Below, in pieces: positions 32,302-41,285 of a DNA stretch of 64,000 nt. The notes beneath the pieces were generated by a model. It was not told where the DNA came from, did no database searches, and saw nothing but the letters and a program-made list of their open reading frames with translations. The position numbers and the translations under genes are program-made. Each line of letters starts with the position of its first letter. Within the stretch, counting starts at the first letter, position 1. Source of the DNA: Bradyrhizobium canariense. Lineage in GTDB: Bacteria > Pseudomonadota > Alphaproteobacteria > Rhizobiales > Xanthobacteraceae. The stretch spans positions 806,001 to 870,000 of the forward strand of contig NZ_JAFCKJ010000002.1 in NCBI RefSeq assembly GCF_018130465.1. Direction: 5' to 3'.

Positions 32302-33258
32302 CTAAATTTCGAGTAAGTCCCGGCCCGCTATGATTTCGCCGGAGAAAGCTTTGCGGGCTTCGTCCACAAACACCTGATCAGGAACAGCGCCATTTCCTGG
32401 AACGAAATGACTTAACACTAGCGTTTTGACCCCTGCAGCTTGAGCCACTTCGCCCGCCTGCTCGACCGTAAGTGCATTGCCTGAAACACTTTTGAAGAGG
32501 TTGTCGGCGGTCTCCTTATCGAACCTGCCTACTTTCACGGCTCCATCGAGCACCTGACGCATTCCCGGAAGATATTGCGCCTCGCACACGAATACGTCCG
32601 CGCCTTTCGCAAGATTAATGAGAGCGTCGGTCTTTCGGGTATCACCAGAGAAAACGATAGAGCGATCTGCAGTGTCAAAGCGATACGATAGCGCCACCGG
32701 CAGCGGTGGATGGTCAGCCAAGACACAACTGACCTTCACATTCTCGTCTTGCATCACAATTCCGGCCAACTCTATCTCATGCGGAATAAGCATTGCCCTA
32801 GGATCGGGCTTGCCTTCATCGCGAATTCGAATGTCGATGTCGAAAGCATTCAACTCAAAGAACTTCTTCGTCATTTCCGCCAATGGTGGCGGGCCATAAG
32901 AATCCACTGGCTTCCGCAGGCTCAAATACCAGGCAAAATAAAACAGGTTTCCGTAGTCTAAATTGTGGTCCGAATGCTGATGCGTGATGAAAATGCTTTT
33001 TAACGCGTTAAGCCTAAGACCAGCTTGCACGATCTGTCGGGCAACGCCGTTGCCACAATCAATAACATAAAGCGACCCCCCGGCTACAATGGCATTTGAA
33101 GGTGCAGCTCGCCCAACCTGCAAGGGCGGACCGCCGGTCGTGCCCAACAACACAAGTTTCGTGCGGGCAGATTGTCCCGCGGCGAGGCTCGGTGCCAGCG
33201 CCGCTACGAGAAGCGCGGTTGCGGAAATCTTTAGCGTCTCTCGTCTATTCAACGTCAC
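32302..33258 (-). CDS. Exported MBL-fold metallo-hydrolase
   Basis: A 318-residue protein. The twin-arginine-like N-terminus MTLNRRETLKISATALLVAA gives a Tat-type signal, cleaved near residue 27. The metallo-beta-lactamase core has H93-x-H95-x-D97-H98 (ITHQHSDHNL) with further ligands expected around LADHPPLP and FSGDTRKTD, and LSHFVPGN near the end. The subgroup resembles RNase Z/arylsulfatase-like hydrolases, which are periplasmic when Tat-exported. The substrate is unknown. It is monocistronic, with a divergent start at 33258. Confidence 0.86.
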   Translation of the reverse strand: MTLNRRETLKISATALLVAALAPSLAAGQSARTKLVLLGTTGGPPLQVGRAAPSNAIVAGGSLYVIDCGNGVARQIVQAGLRLNALKSIFITHQHSDHNLDYGNLFYFAWYLSLRKPVDSYGPPPLAEMTKKFFELNAFDIDIRIRDEGKPDPRAMLIPHEIELAGIVMQDENVKVSCVLADHPPLPVALSYRFDTADRSIVFSGDTRKTDALINLAKGADVFVCEAQYLPGMRQVLDGAVKVGRFDKETADNLFKSVSGNALTVEQAGEVAQAAGVKTLVLSHFVPGNGAVPDQVFVDEARKAFSGEIIAGRDLLEI

Positions 33259-33447
33259 AGATCGCCCTCCACCTAAGCGGCAGAATGCTACTGCTGAATG
33301 GCACGACGGTCTACTTCGCTGTTCCGGTTTGAGCCTGTTTGGGACTGCCGCTTATGGCCCGACTGCGAAGGCTAGGCGGCGTTCCCGGTGCTGGCTGGCG
33401 GCATCGAATGCTGGAACTTCACGGCGGCTTGCCGGAAACGCGCCGGG

Positions 33448-34449
33448 CTACGCGGTCTGATCGGTGCCGCCGCCAAGCCGTTGGCTGTCGTGTGGGGCGT
33501 CGAAGTCGAGCGCCGGTCCGACCGGGACGATGCCCGTTGGATTGATCGAGCGGTGGCTCGCGTAGTAGTGCCGTTTGATGTGGTCGAAATCAACCGTCTG
33601 CGACACGCCTGGTGTCTGGAAGATGTCGCGCGTGTAGGACGACAGATTTGGGTAATCCGTTATCCGCCTGATGTTGCACTTGAAGTGGCCGTAATAGACC
33701 GCGTCGAATCGGATGAGCGTCGTGAACAGCCGGATGTCCGCCTCCGTAAGGCTACCGCCCAAGAGAAAGCGCCTATCCGATAGGCGCAGATCCAGCCAGT
33801 CCAACGTGTCAAAGAGGGGGGCGACCGCCTCTTCGTAGGCCTCCTGATTGGTGGCGAAGCCGGCCTCGTAGACGCCGTTGTTCAGAGTGTCGTAGACGCG
33901 CGCGTTCACGCCATCGATCTCCTCGCGCAACTTCTTGGGATAGTAGTCGCCTTGTGCTGCGCCGATATCGTCGAAAGCGGAGTTCAGCATGCGGATGATT
34001 TCCGACGATTCGTTGCTTACGATCGTTTGCCGATGCTTGTCCCAGAGAACCGGAACGGTCGCCCGGCCGGTGTACTGACCATCGGCCTTGGCATAGATTT
34101 CGTATAGGAATTTCGCGTGGTTTACGTCATCGGGAACGACGCCGGCACCGTTCGCGAATGTCCAGCCATTCTCGGCCATCAGCCAATGCACCACAGAAAC
34201 TGATATCTTGTCTTCAAGCCTCTTGAGTGCGCGCATTATGAGGGTCCGGTGCGCCCAGGGGCAGGCGAGGCTCACATAGAGGTGGTAGCGTCCCGTTTCA
34301 GCCTTGAATCCACCGGTGCCGCTCGAGCCTGGGCTGCCGTCGGACGTGATCCAGTTGCGAAAGGATGCGTCCTTGCGCACGAAGCGGCCACCGGTAGGCT
34401 TCGTGTCGTACCAGGCATCGCGCCATTCACCTTCAACAAGCAATCCCAT
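33448..34449 (-). CDS. Glutathionyl-hydroquinone reductase-like GST
   Basis: A 333-residue protein starting MGLLVEGEWRDAWYDTKPTG; the frame is open 86 codons further upstream but that part is not family-like. C63 in LACPWAHRTLIM matches the CPWA motif of Xi-class GSTs (YqjG/PcpF), which reduce glutathionyl-hydroquinones. Further features are TVPVLWDKHRQTIVSNESSEIIRML, and GSLTEADIRLFTTLIRFDAVYYGHFKCN in the helical domain. It probably maintains quinol pools during aromatic metabolism. It is next to the aromatic regulon at 35-47 kb, but not in an operon with it. Confidence 0.87.
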   Translation of the reverse strand: MGLLVEGEWRDAWYDTKPTGGRFVRKDASFRNWITSDGSPGSSGTGGFKAETGRYHLYVSLACPWAHRTLIMRALKRLEDKISVSVVHWLMAENGWTFANGAGVVPDDVNHAKFLYEIYAKADGQYTGRATVPVLWDKHRQTIVSNESSEIIRMLNSAFDDIGAAQGDYYPKKLREEIDGVNARVYDTLNNGVYEAGFATNQEAYEEAVAPLFDTLDWLDLRLSDRRFLLGGSLTEADIRLFTTLIRFDAVYYGHFKCNIRRITDYPNLSSYTRDIFQTPGVSQTVDFDHIKRHYYASHRSINPTGIVPVGPALDFDAPHDSQRLGGGTDQTA

Positions 34450-34486
34450 CGGGAATCCTCTTTCCGCCGTTTGAGAGCAGCCGAGC

Positions 34487-34987
34487 TTACGACGACGCAT
34501 CCTTGTCCGAGTTGCTCGGCGTTTTTCGGGAGGTTGTCGTCGACGAGAATACGCGATCGGAAGCAATTTCCGCCGCGACGACCGCCGGAATGTCGGTGGC
34601 CAGCGCCCGCTGCGACGACGCGGTATGAAGCGCGCCCCGCAGCGAAGTTCCAAACGACCCGGGGGTGACTGGCGCGTCGTCAGCCACGACGTTTGGCGGA
34701 AGCGCAAATCCGATCACCTCATCGGAGTTCCTCGGTATCGCCGCGAGTCCGTGCGAATAGCTTCTGACGCTCAAACCGATTCCGGCGTGATGCATCGATC
34801 AGTGCGATCTGCGGAGCCACGTTGTTGCAGCTCCGAAAGGAAGGTTTCGACGTCGAGCCCATAGGTTCGCACATCGCGCTCGGACGAGACCGCTGAATCA
34901 ACGGGAAGTAGGTAGTTCGTATTTCGCGATTGGATTCCGTATCCACCGAACCATAAGAAGACGGTCGAGCCAGGGCATATCTTGCTT
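34487..34987 (-). pseudogene. Caspase-like (C14) gene fragment with frameshifts
   Basis: Three frames carry successive parts of one domain: PGSTVFLWFGGYGIQSRNTN and YLLPVDSAVSSERDVRTYGL; then QIALIDASRRNRFERQK; then RSYSHGLAAIPRNSDEVIGF and ALPPNVVADDAP to ASS-stop. The order matches bacterial caspase-like proteins (FGGYG..., ID-A-C/S-R, SxxPG-like stretch). Ser stands where caspases have Cys (IDAS), as in other rhizobial pseudo-caspases I recall. At least two indels break the gene and the 5' end is missing. Confidence 0.72.
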
Positions 34988-35392
34988 TATCGTTCGTCGA
35001 CCTCGCATGAGCATTTTCCTTTCGCCGAAGTTCAGGGCTCACACATAGTGCGTTCGCCTGGATGCCGAAATTGAAACAAATGAAACTTATTGTTTCCAAA
35101 ATTGACCATTAACGTACAGCTATCTGGAAGGGCGGCCGGATGGAGGCGCTGCGGCGGCTATCTGAAGAAGCGCCAGGTCGATACGCTTCTTCTTCCACCA
35201 TTGATATCATTGAAGCCACTAGATCCAGATCCGCCGTCTGTTGTGGTTCGCGACACTCTGGCTTCTCGGCGTCGCAAGCGTAACCGTCCTCTCGCTTGCA
35301 CTGAAACCGTGGCTTTCACCACCCTAGTATTGCCGAGTGGTACACCTGCCGCCAGCCCGGGTTGCGCATGTTAATCCGCCGACCGCCGTCGG
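34988..35392. other. Region without a supportable gene
   Basis: About 400 bp between the caspase-like relic and the iclR gene. I see only weak frames; 35050-35110 is AT-rich (AATGAAACTTATTGTTTCCAAAATTGACC), which may mark an old promoter or a transfer boundary. Confidence 0.35.
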
Positions 35393-36178
35393 TCAGGCAA
35401 CTTTTCCTCGCGCCTTGTTTGCCGCGGACCACCGCCGCTCGATTTCCTTGACCGCCGCCCGCATGCTGGGGAGATACTTTTTGGCTGCCGCCTCTGGGGT
35501 CATCGAGGACGAGAAGAATATCAGATTGAGACTGCCGAGGACGGGACCCCCGCCCGGAATGGCCAGCGCGATTGCACTAATGCCCGCCTCCGATCCACCA
35601 ACTGACGATGCGTAACCGTCCTTCCTTGTTTGAGAGAGAATATCTTCGATGAAGTGGCGGTCCTTCGCTAACGCCGCGTCTTCCTCGACCAGCGATGCGG
35701 TGAGGTCCAGCATTTCACGCCTCAGCGCCGGCGCGGAGGCGGCTAGGATGGCTTTCCCGAGCGCGCTGCGCACCAAGGATCTTCTTCGTCCGACCATGGA
35801 GCGATGAACGGAGAAAGGACTGAAGGGATGTGTGCTCTCGCGGATAAGCACCGAGCCGAGCTCGAAGACACCGAAGTCGCTGGGCCAGGAGACGTTATCC
35901 AGGAGGCCGAACATCGCGGGCAGGGCCGCCTGGCTCGACAAGTCGCGAGAAGACACGCCCTCGCTCAAGGTGCGCACCTGGGGCGTCAGGCCGAACATCG
36001 CGTTCGTTTCATCAAAGGTCACGTAGCCGTCTTCGCACAGCGTATCGAGCAGGCGATAGCACGTCGTCCGGTTGAGACCGGTCCTCTTCGCGAGCCGAAC
36101 GACGTTCGATGGCCCGCTTGCGTTTAGCTCGTTGATCAGAGCCAAACCTCTCGAAAGTGCCCTGACGTTGCGATGCAT
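35393..36178 (-). CDS. IclR-family transcriptional regulator
   Basis: A 261-residue protein. The N-terminal winged HTH spans about 1-70 (ALSRGLALINELNASGPSNV, RLAKRTGLNRTTCYRLLDTLCEDGYV), and the C-terminal effector domain about 80-250 (RSALGKAILAASAP, DGYASSVGGSEAGISAIALAIP). Relatives PobR, PcaR and MhpR control aromatic catabolism in response to a pathway compound. It is divergent from the catabolic operon at 36295; a perfect palindrome lies in the gap and is repeated before the second unit at 43728. It is the likely regulator of both, probably autoregulating. Confidence 0.9.
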   Translation of the reverse strand: MHRNVRALSRGLALINELNASGPSNVVRLAKRTGLNRTTCYRLLDTLCEDGYVTFDETNAMFGLTPQVRTLSEGVSSRDLSSQAALPAMFGLLDNVSWPSDFGVFELGSVLIRESTHPFSPFSVHRSMVGRRRSLVRSALGKAILAASAPALRREMLDLTASLVEEDAALAKDRHFIEDILSQTRKDGYASSVGGSEAGISAIALAIPGGGPVLGSLNLIFFSSSMTPEAAAKKYLPSMRAAVKEIERRWSAANKARGKVA

Positions 36179-36192
36179 GGTCCCTCCGGACG

Positions 36193-36209
36193 TGTTCGCG
36201 GTGCGAACA
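36193..36209. promoter_or_regulatory. Candidate IclR operator, copy 1
   Basis: A perfect 17-bp palindrome TGTTCGC-GGT-GCGAACA, 14 bp from the iclR start and 86 bp before the operon start at 36295. Arms are identical to those at 43728-43744; only the centre differs (GGC there). Confidence 0.78.
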
Positions 36210-36294
36210 TTTCACAGAGTCTGATGGAATCATAGTGCGAATGGCGGCAATCCATCGCCCAACCCGCTGAGACAGGCGGTGGCGGGAGGAAACG

Positions 36295-37512
36295 ATGGTT
36301 CATTCAAGGTTTTATCTGTCCGCGGCCGTATGTTTGGCCCTCGCAATGCCCGCTGCGGCGCAGACCGCTGGCGGCAGCCCAAATCTGAGCGGTGGTAAGG
36401 TCAAGGTCGGTGTCCTGACTGACATCGCCGGCCCCACGGCCATGGCGAACGGCAAGGGCTCGGTGATCGCCGCTGAAATGGCCGCCGAGGACTTCGGCGC
36501 CGGCCTTAACGTCGAGGTGATCTCGGCCGACCATCAGGGCAAGCCCGACGTCGGATCGCAGATCGCCGCACGCTGGTTCGACGTCGAAGGCGTGGACGCG
36601 ATCGCCGACATGCAGGGATCCCCGATCGGCTTCGCCGTGCAGAACATGGCGGCGCAGAAGAGCAAAATCATGCTGTTGTCCGGTTCGACCTCCTCGGACT
36701 TCAACGGCAAGGCCTGCTCGCCGCTCACGGTCCAGTGGACGGTCGACACCTACAATCTCGCGAAAGGCGCCGCCAAGTCCGTGGTCGAGGCCGGCGGAAC
36801 GAAGTGGTACTTCCTCACGGTGGATCAGGCGTACGGCAACGCCTTGACGCGCGATACGTCTGAGCAAGTCAAGCTAAACCGCGGCCAGGTGGTCGGCAAC
36901 TCGGTGTTCCCGCCGAACACGTCCGACTTCGCGTCGTTCCTACTCACCGCGTCTAATGCCGGCGCCAACGTGATCGCGATCGCGGCGTCGAGCGGCGATA
37001 CGGTCACCGCGATGAAACAGGCGGACGAATTCGGTCTGAGCTCAACGGCCAAGATCGTTCCGCTTCAGTCCGTGCTGACGGACGTCTACGCGGTAGGTCA
37101 AAAGATCGCGCACGACGCCTACGAAGTGTCGCCGTTCTACTGGGACCGGACGCCCGAAACGCGCGCTTGGGCCGAACGCTTCTTCGCCAAGGCCAAGATC
37201 ATGCCGACCGGATTTCATGCGGGCGTCTACTCCTCGGTCGCGCACTACCTGAAGGCGGTGAAGGCGACGGGTACCGACGATGCTCCGACCGTGATGAAGC
37301 AAATGGAGAAGGAGCGGGTGCACGACTTCTTCGCCGCTGACGGCTACATCCGTGCCGATCGCAAGATGATCCACGACATGTACCTGCTCCAGGTCAAGAA
37401 GCCCGGCGAGAACAAGGGTGCCTGGGATCTCTACAACGTCATCCAGACATTGCCCGGCGAGTCCGTGAACCGGCCTCTTTCGGAGAGCCCGTGTCCCCTA
37501 GTCAAGAAGTAA
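36295..37512 (+). CDS. Branched-chain-type ABC transporter substrate-binding protein
   Basis: A 405-residue periplasmic type I binding protein. The signal peptide is MVHSRFYLSAAVCLALAMPA followed by AAQT; then come KVKVGVLTDIAGPTAMANGK, a family opening, and IADMQGSPIGFAVQNMAAQKSKIMLLSGSTSSDFNG. Livsl-type proteins near aromatic operons often bind aromatic acids. No permease or ATPase genes are adjacent, so it relies on components elsewhere or acts as a sensor. The ATG follows GGAGGAAACG and lies 86 bp beyond the palindrome. It is the first gene of the plus-strand catabolic operon. Confidence 0.88.
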   Translation: MVHSRFYLSAAVCLALAMPAAAQTAGGSPNLSGGKVKVGVLTDIAGPTAMANGKGSVIAAEMAAEDFGAGLNVEVISADHQGKPDVGSQIAARWFDVEGVDAIADMQGSPIGFAVQNMAAQKSKIMLLSGSTSSDFNGKACSPLTVQWTVDTYNLAKGAAKSVVEAGGTKWYFLTVDQAYGNALTRDTSEQVKLNRGQVVGNSVFPPNTSDFASFLLTASNAGANVIAIAASSGDTVTAMKQADEFGLSSTAKIVPLQSVLTDVYAVGQKIAHDAYEVSPFYWDRTPETRAWAERFFAKAKIMPTGFHAGVYSSVAHYLKAVKATGTDDAPTVMKQMEKERVHDFFAADGYIRADRKMIHDMYLLQVKKPGENKGAWDLYNVIQTLPGESVNRPLSESPCPLVKK

Positions 37513-37561
37513 CCGGCGGTAATCGATCGAAACTCAACTCGGCGTTCGAAGGAATCCGATC

Positions 37562-38512
37562 ATGTCAGTGGCCATCGTCTGCGCTTCCCATACTCCCCTG
37601 ATGTACAAGGGGCCCGCCAGCAACGAGACCGAGCAACGTGTTCGAACTGCGTTCGGACATCTCGGGACCTTCGTGAAAGAGTTCGCGCCGGACTACATCA
37701 TCCAGTTCGCGCCCGATCATTTCAACGGCTTCTTCTACGACCTGATGCCATCGTTCTGCGTCGGAGCGGGGGCCGTCTCCTTAGGGGATTGGGGAGGTGG
37801 GACTGGGCCGCTGGATGTTCCGGAAAAGACGGCACTCGAGCTCATCGACCACGTGAGGGCCGAGGACTTCGACGTGGCGGTGTCGTATCGCATGCCGGTC
37901 GATCACGGCTTCGTCCAGTTGTGGGAGGCAATGCTCGGGGACTTCAAGTCGATCCCGATCCTGCCGATCTTCGTCAATGCCGCTGCGCCGCCTGTTCCGA
38001 CCTACCGCCGGGCTCGGCAACTTGGTGAATCGGTAGGCCGGTTCGCGGCGCGTTCCGGCAAGCGGGTGCTGTTTGCCGCGTCTGGCGGCCTCTCGCACGA
38101 TCCGCCGCTGCCGTCGATCAAGGACGCGCCGCCCGAGATCCGCGAGCGCCTGATCAACGGGCGCAATCCGAGCGCGGAAGCCAAGGAAGCTCGCGAGAAG
38201 CGCGTGCTCGAGGCGGGCGTCCTCGCCGAAGCGGGTAAGGGGCCGTGCGAGCCGCTCAATCCGGATTGGGACGCGGAGTTCATGGAGATCCTGCGCAGCG
38301 GTCAGATCTGGCGCGCAGACGCGCTCGACACTGGCAAGGTCCGCGAAGTTGCAGGGCGCGGTGCCAACGAAGTCCTCGCATGGGTCGCTGCCTTCGGCGC
38401 ATTTTCGACCGGCGGCCACTTCAAGATGGAGCAGGAATTCTACGAAGCTATTCCGGGCTGGATCGCAGGCATGGCGATGATGGCGGCCAAACAGGCCGAC
38501 GGCGCTCACTAA
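37562..38512 (+). CDS. mhpB: LigB-type extradiol catechol dioxygenase (MhpB-like)
   Basis: A 316-residue enzyme, near the 314 residues of E. coli MhpB. Putative Fe(II) residues are H10 (VCASHTPLM) and H53 (FAPDHFNGFFYD), with H115 (MPVDHGFVQLW) at the conserved catalytic-His position. It cleaves a catechol meta to the hydroxyls; in MhpB the substrate is 2,3-dihydroxyphenylpropionate. The actual substrate here is set by the adjacent TfdB-like hydroxylase and is unknown. A short SKED-type insert and the C-terminal FKMEQEFYEAIPGWIAGMA are family-like. It follows the binding protein by 49 bp. Confidence 0.87.
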   Translation: MSVAIVCASHTPLMYKGPASNETEQRVRTAFGHLGTFVKEFAPDYIIQFAPDHFNGFFYDLMPSFCVGAGAVSLGDWGGGTGPLDVPEKTALELIDHVRAEDFDVAVSYRMPVDHGFVQLWEAMLGDFKSIPILPIFVNAAAPPVPTYRRARQLGESVGRFAARSGKRVLFAASGGLSHDPPLPSIKDAPPEIRERLINGRNPSAEAKEAREKRVLEAGVLAEAGKGPCEPLNPDWDAEFMEILRSGQIWRADALDTGKVREVAGRGANEVLAWVAAFGAFSTGGHFKMEQEFYEAIPGWIAGMAMMAAKQADGAH

Positions 38513-38556
38513 TCACGAAATCCCGCGCGAATGCGGAAGCATCGCGGAGCAGGCAA

Positions 38557-40368
38557 ATGGCATACGAAACAGACGTGCTCATCATCGGCGCCGGGCCAAC
38601 GGGCTCGACGACCGCTCTGGCGCTCGCCAATTGCGGCGTTCGCAGTCACATCGTGTCGCGCGGCAACTGGATGGCAGACAGCCCGCGGGCCCACATCACG
38701 AACCAGCGCGCCAACGAGGTCTTCCGCGATCTTGGGATCGCGGACGACGTGGCCAGGTACGCGAGCCCTTGGGAGCTCATGGGCGACACGACCTTCACGA
38801 CCAGCCTGGCCGGCTCCGAGCTGATCCGGATGCGGACGTGGGGGACCGGCGACGATCGGCGCGGCGATTATCTGCGTGCGAGCCCCTGCGGAATGGTCGA
38901 CATCATCCAGCCGCTGCTCGAGCCCATTCTGTTCCAGAAGGCGGCCGAGAAGGGCGCGACCTTCGCGTTCAATACCGAGTACGTCCGTCATGAGCAGGAC
39001 GCCGACGGCGTGACCGCCACGCTGCGCGATCGGCTCGACGGGCGAGAGTTCACCGTCCGTGCGCGGTACATGGTCGGCGCCGACGGTGCGCGGTCGATGG
39101 TGGTGGACCATCTGGACCTGCCAATCGAAGGCCAAATGGCGCGCGCAGGCACCGTCTACACCGTCTTCAACTGCGACCTGACCAAATACAGCAAGCATAG
39201 GCCGAGCATCCTGAACTGGATCGTGACGCCGGACGCGAGCTTCGGGGAAATTGGCATGGGGCTGTTGAGGGCCGTGCACCCATGGACGCAGTGGATCGCC
39301 GGTTGGGGCTTCGACATCAGCAAGGGCGAACCCGACCTGTCGCCGGAAGCGATCATCCCGAAGATCAAGATATTGATCGGCGATCCTTCGGTCGACATCG
39401 ACATCGTACGCACGTCGATCTGGTACGTGAACCAGGCCTACGTGACCCAGTATTCGAAAGGCCGGGTACTCTGCGGCGGCGACGCCGTCCATCGGCATCC
39501 GCCGTCGAGCGGGCTAGGCAACAACACCTGCGTGCAGGACGGTCACAACCTCGGTTGGAAGCTTGCCTACGCCGTGAAGGGTTGGGCCGGCCCAAAGCTT
39601 CTGGAAAGCTATTCGCAGGAACGGGCGCCGGTCGGAAAACAGATCGTGCTGCGCGCGAACCAGTCCCGGCTTGACTATGCCCCGCTGAACGCATGCTTCC
39701 GCGTGCCGGGCGCCGAGAATCCGGTCGCCGCCGGCATCGCACGTTTCCGCGATCCGGGTCCGGATGGCGTCGCGGCCCGGAAGGCGGCGCAGGCCGCGCT
39801 TGATCTCAAGCAGACGGAATTCAATGCCCAGGGTACCGAGATGAACCAGCGGTACGAATCCTCGGCCGTGATTCCAGACGTCGGTGGCGAGCACGAGCAG
39901 TGGCGGCGAGATCGCGGCCTCTACAATCAGCCGACGTCGCGCCCGGGTGCCAAGATCCCGCACGCGTGGCTCGTCGATCGCGACGGCATGCGGGTGTCGA
40001 CGCTCGACGTGACAGGCAAGGGCCTCTTCACGGTCGTGACGGGCCTCGCCGGCGCGGCGTGGAAGGAGGCGGCGCTGCGCCTCGACCTGCCGTTTCTCCA
40101 GGTCGTCGTGACGGGTTCTCCCGAAGCGCAGGACCTCTATTGCGAGTGGCAGCGCATTCGCGAAATCGAGGAAGCCGGCGTTCTTCTCGTCCGTCCCGAT
40201 GGTGTGGTCGCCTGGCGCGACATGGAGGGGACCTCGGACGTGGGCAAGGCCTTCGACCGGCTGAGCGCAGCCCTACGTGCGGTTCTCGATCTCCCTGACC
40301 TCTCGGCGATACCGCGCGTGAAGCCACAGCAACCGTCGAAGCCGAGCGGCGCGCCGCTCTTCGCCTGA
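38557..40368 (+). CDS. FAD-dependent aromatic monooxygenase (TfdB/PheA type)
   Basis: A 603-residue flavoprotein hydroxylase starting at ATG 38557 (GGAGCAGGCAA before it); the frame upstream is antisense-like and excluded. It has an N-terminal GxGxxG (LIIGAGPTGSTTALALANCG, 11-16), a central VGADGARSMV, and GRVLCGGDAVHRHPPSSGLGNN, the second FAD/NADPH motif. A thioredoxin-like C-terminal domain occupies about 430-600. Length and the AHITNQRANEVFRDLGI segment fit 2,4-dichlorophenol 6-monooxygenase/phenol hydroxylases rather than the shorter MhpA. It would ortho-hydroxylate a phenol to the catechol cleaved by the preceding dioxygenase. The substrate is unknown. Confidence 0.85.
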   Translation: MAYETDVLIIGAGPTGSTTALALANCGVRSHIVSRGNWMADSPRAHITNQRANEVFRDLGIADDVARYASPWELMGDTTFTTSLAGSELIRMRTWGTGDDRRGDYLRASPCGMVDIIQPLLEPILFQKAAEKGATFAFNTEYVRHEQDADGVTATLRDRLDGREFTVRARYMVGADGARSMVVDHLDLPIEGQMARAGTVYTVFNCDLTKYSKHRPSILNWIVTPDASFGEIGMGLLRAVHPWTQWIAGWGFDISKGEPDLSPEAIIPKIKILIGDPSVDIDIVRTSIWYVNQAYVTQYSKGRVLCGGDAVHRHPPSSGLGNNTCVQDGHNLGWKLAYAVKGWAGPKLLESYSQERAPVGKQIVLRANQSRLDYAPLNACFRVPGAENPVAAGIARFRDPGPDGVAARKAAQAALDLKQTEFNAQGTEMNQRYESSAVIPDVGGEHEQWRRDRGLYNQPTSRPGAKIPHAWLVDRDGMRVSTLDVTGKGLFTVVTGLAGAAWKEAALRLDLPFLQVVVTGSPEAQDLYCEWQRIREIEEAGVLLVRPDGVVAWRDMEGTSDVGKAFDRLSAALRAVLDLPDLSAIPRVKPQQPSKPSGAPLFA

Positions 40369-40392
40369 CACTCAAGCCAACGAGATCGAATC

Positions 40393-41274
40393 ATGAGCGA
40401 CACAAGACCCGAGAACTTTTCCAGCGTCTGGGCCGACCTGCGGGGCGTTTCCTTCAAGCAGCACTACATCGACGCCGGCGGAATCCGGACCCGCTGCATC
40501 GAGTCGGGCGACCCGTCCAAGCCGCTCGTCCTGGCGCTGCACGGCGTCGGCGGCCATGCCGAGGCTTACTCTAGAAACTTCGGTCCGCACGCCGATCAAT
40601 TCTGGTTCGTGGCCATCGACATGCTGGGCCACGGATGGACCGACAAGCCGGCCATCGACTACCAGGTCAAGGACTACGCAAACCATGTCCTCGCCGTCCT
40701 GAAGACGCTCGGCAGAGACAAGGCGATGATCAGCGGGGAATCGCTGGGCGGCTGGGTCGCGACCTATCTCGCCGTACATCGTCCCGCCGTCGTGGAGAAG
40801 CTGGTCCTCAACACCGCCGGCGGTTGGACCGCGCACCCGCAGGTGATGGAACGACTGAAGAAGCTGTCGAACGAGGCCGCTTCCGATCCCTCATGGGAGC
40901 GGATCAAGACGCGCCTCGAATTCCTGATGTGCGACAAGAGCATGGTCTCCGACGACCTGATCGAGACCCGCCGGGCGATCTACGCGCAGCCGGGATTCGC
41001 CGACACGATGAAGCGGATCATGTGCTTGCAAGAGATGGAGATCCGTCGGCCCAACATGATCACCGCCGACCAATACCAGTCGATCAAGGCGCCGACCATG
41101 GTCGTGTGGACATCGCATGATCCGACAGCCACGCCCGAGGAAGGGAAGCAGATCGCGGACATGATTCCGGGGTCGAAGTTCGTCGTCATGAACCGCTGCG
41201 GCCACTGGCCTCAGTTCGAGGACGCGGAGCAGTTCAACCGCCTCCACATCGAATTCCTCCGGACCGGCAAATAA
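40393..41274 (+). CDS. Meta-cleavage product hydrolase (MhpC-like alpha/beta hydrolase)
   Basis: A 293-residue alpha/beta hydrolase. The oxyanion segment is LALHGVGGHAEAYSRNF, the nucleophile S117 in ISGESLGGWVA, the acid near 243 in WTSHDPTATPEEG and the base H271 in MNRCGHWPQFEDAEQFN. The family hydrolyses C-C bonds in ring-fission products such as 2-hydroxy-6-oxo-dienoates to 2-hydroxypentadienoate plus an acid. It lies 24 bp after the hydroxylase gene and 11 bp before the hydratase gene, consistent with consecutive steps. Confidence 0.85.
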   Translation: MSDTRPENFSSVWADLRGVSFKQHYIDAGGIRTRCIESGDPSKPLVLALHGVGGHAEAYSRNFGPHADQFWFVAIDMLGHGWTDKPAIDYQVKDYANHVLAVLKTLGRDKAMISGESLGGWVATYLAVHRPAVVEKLVLNTAGGWTAHPQVMERLKKLSNEAASDPSWERIKTRLEFLMCDKSMVSDDLIETRRAIYAQPGFADTMKRIMCLQEMEIRRPNMITADQYQSIKAPTMVVWTSHDPTATPEEGKQIADMIPGSKFVVMNRCGHWPQFEDAEQFNRLHIEFLRTGK

Positions 41275-41285
41275 GGATCGTTCAG

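Noticed and set aside
38245-38556. Longer start for the FAD monooxygenase
   Set aside because: The extra 104 codons overlap the dioxygenase 3' end in another frame; the FAD fold begins just after ATG 38557, which has a ribosome site.
38557-40368. Assignment of the hydroxylase as MhpA
   Set aside because: Its length (~600 aa) and the AHITNQR segment fit TfdB/phenol hydroxylases better than the ~554-residue MhpA.
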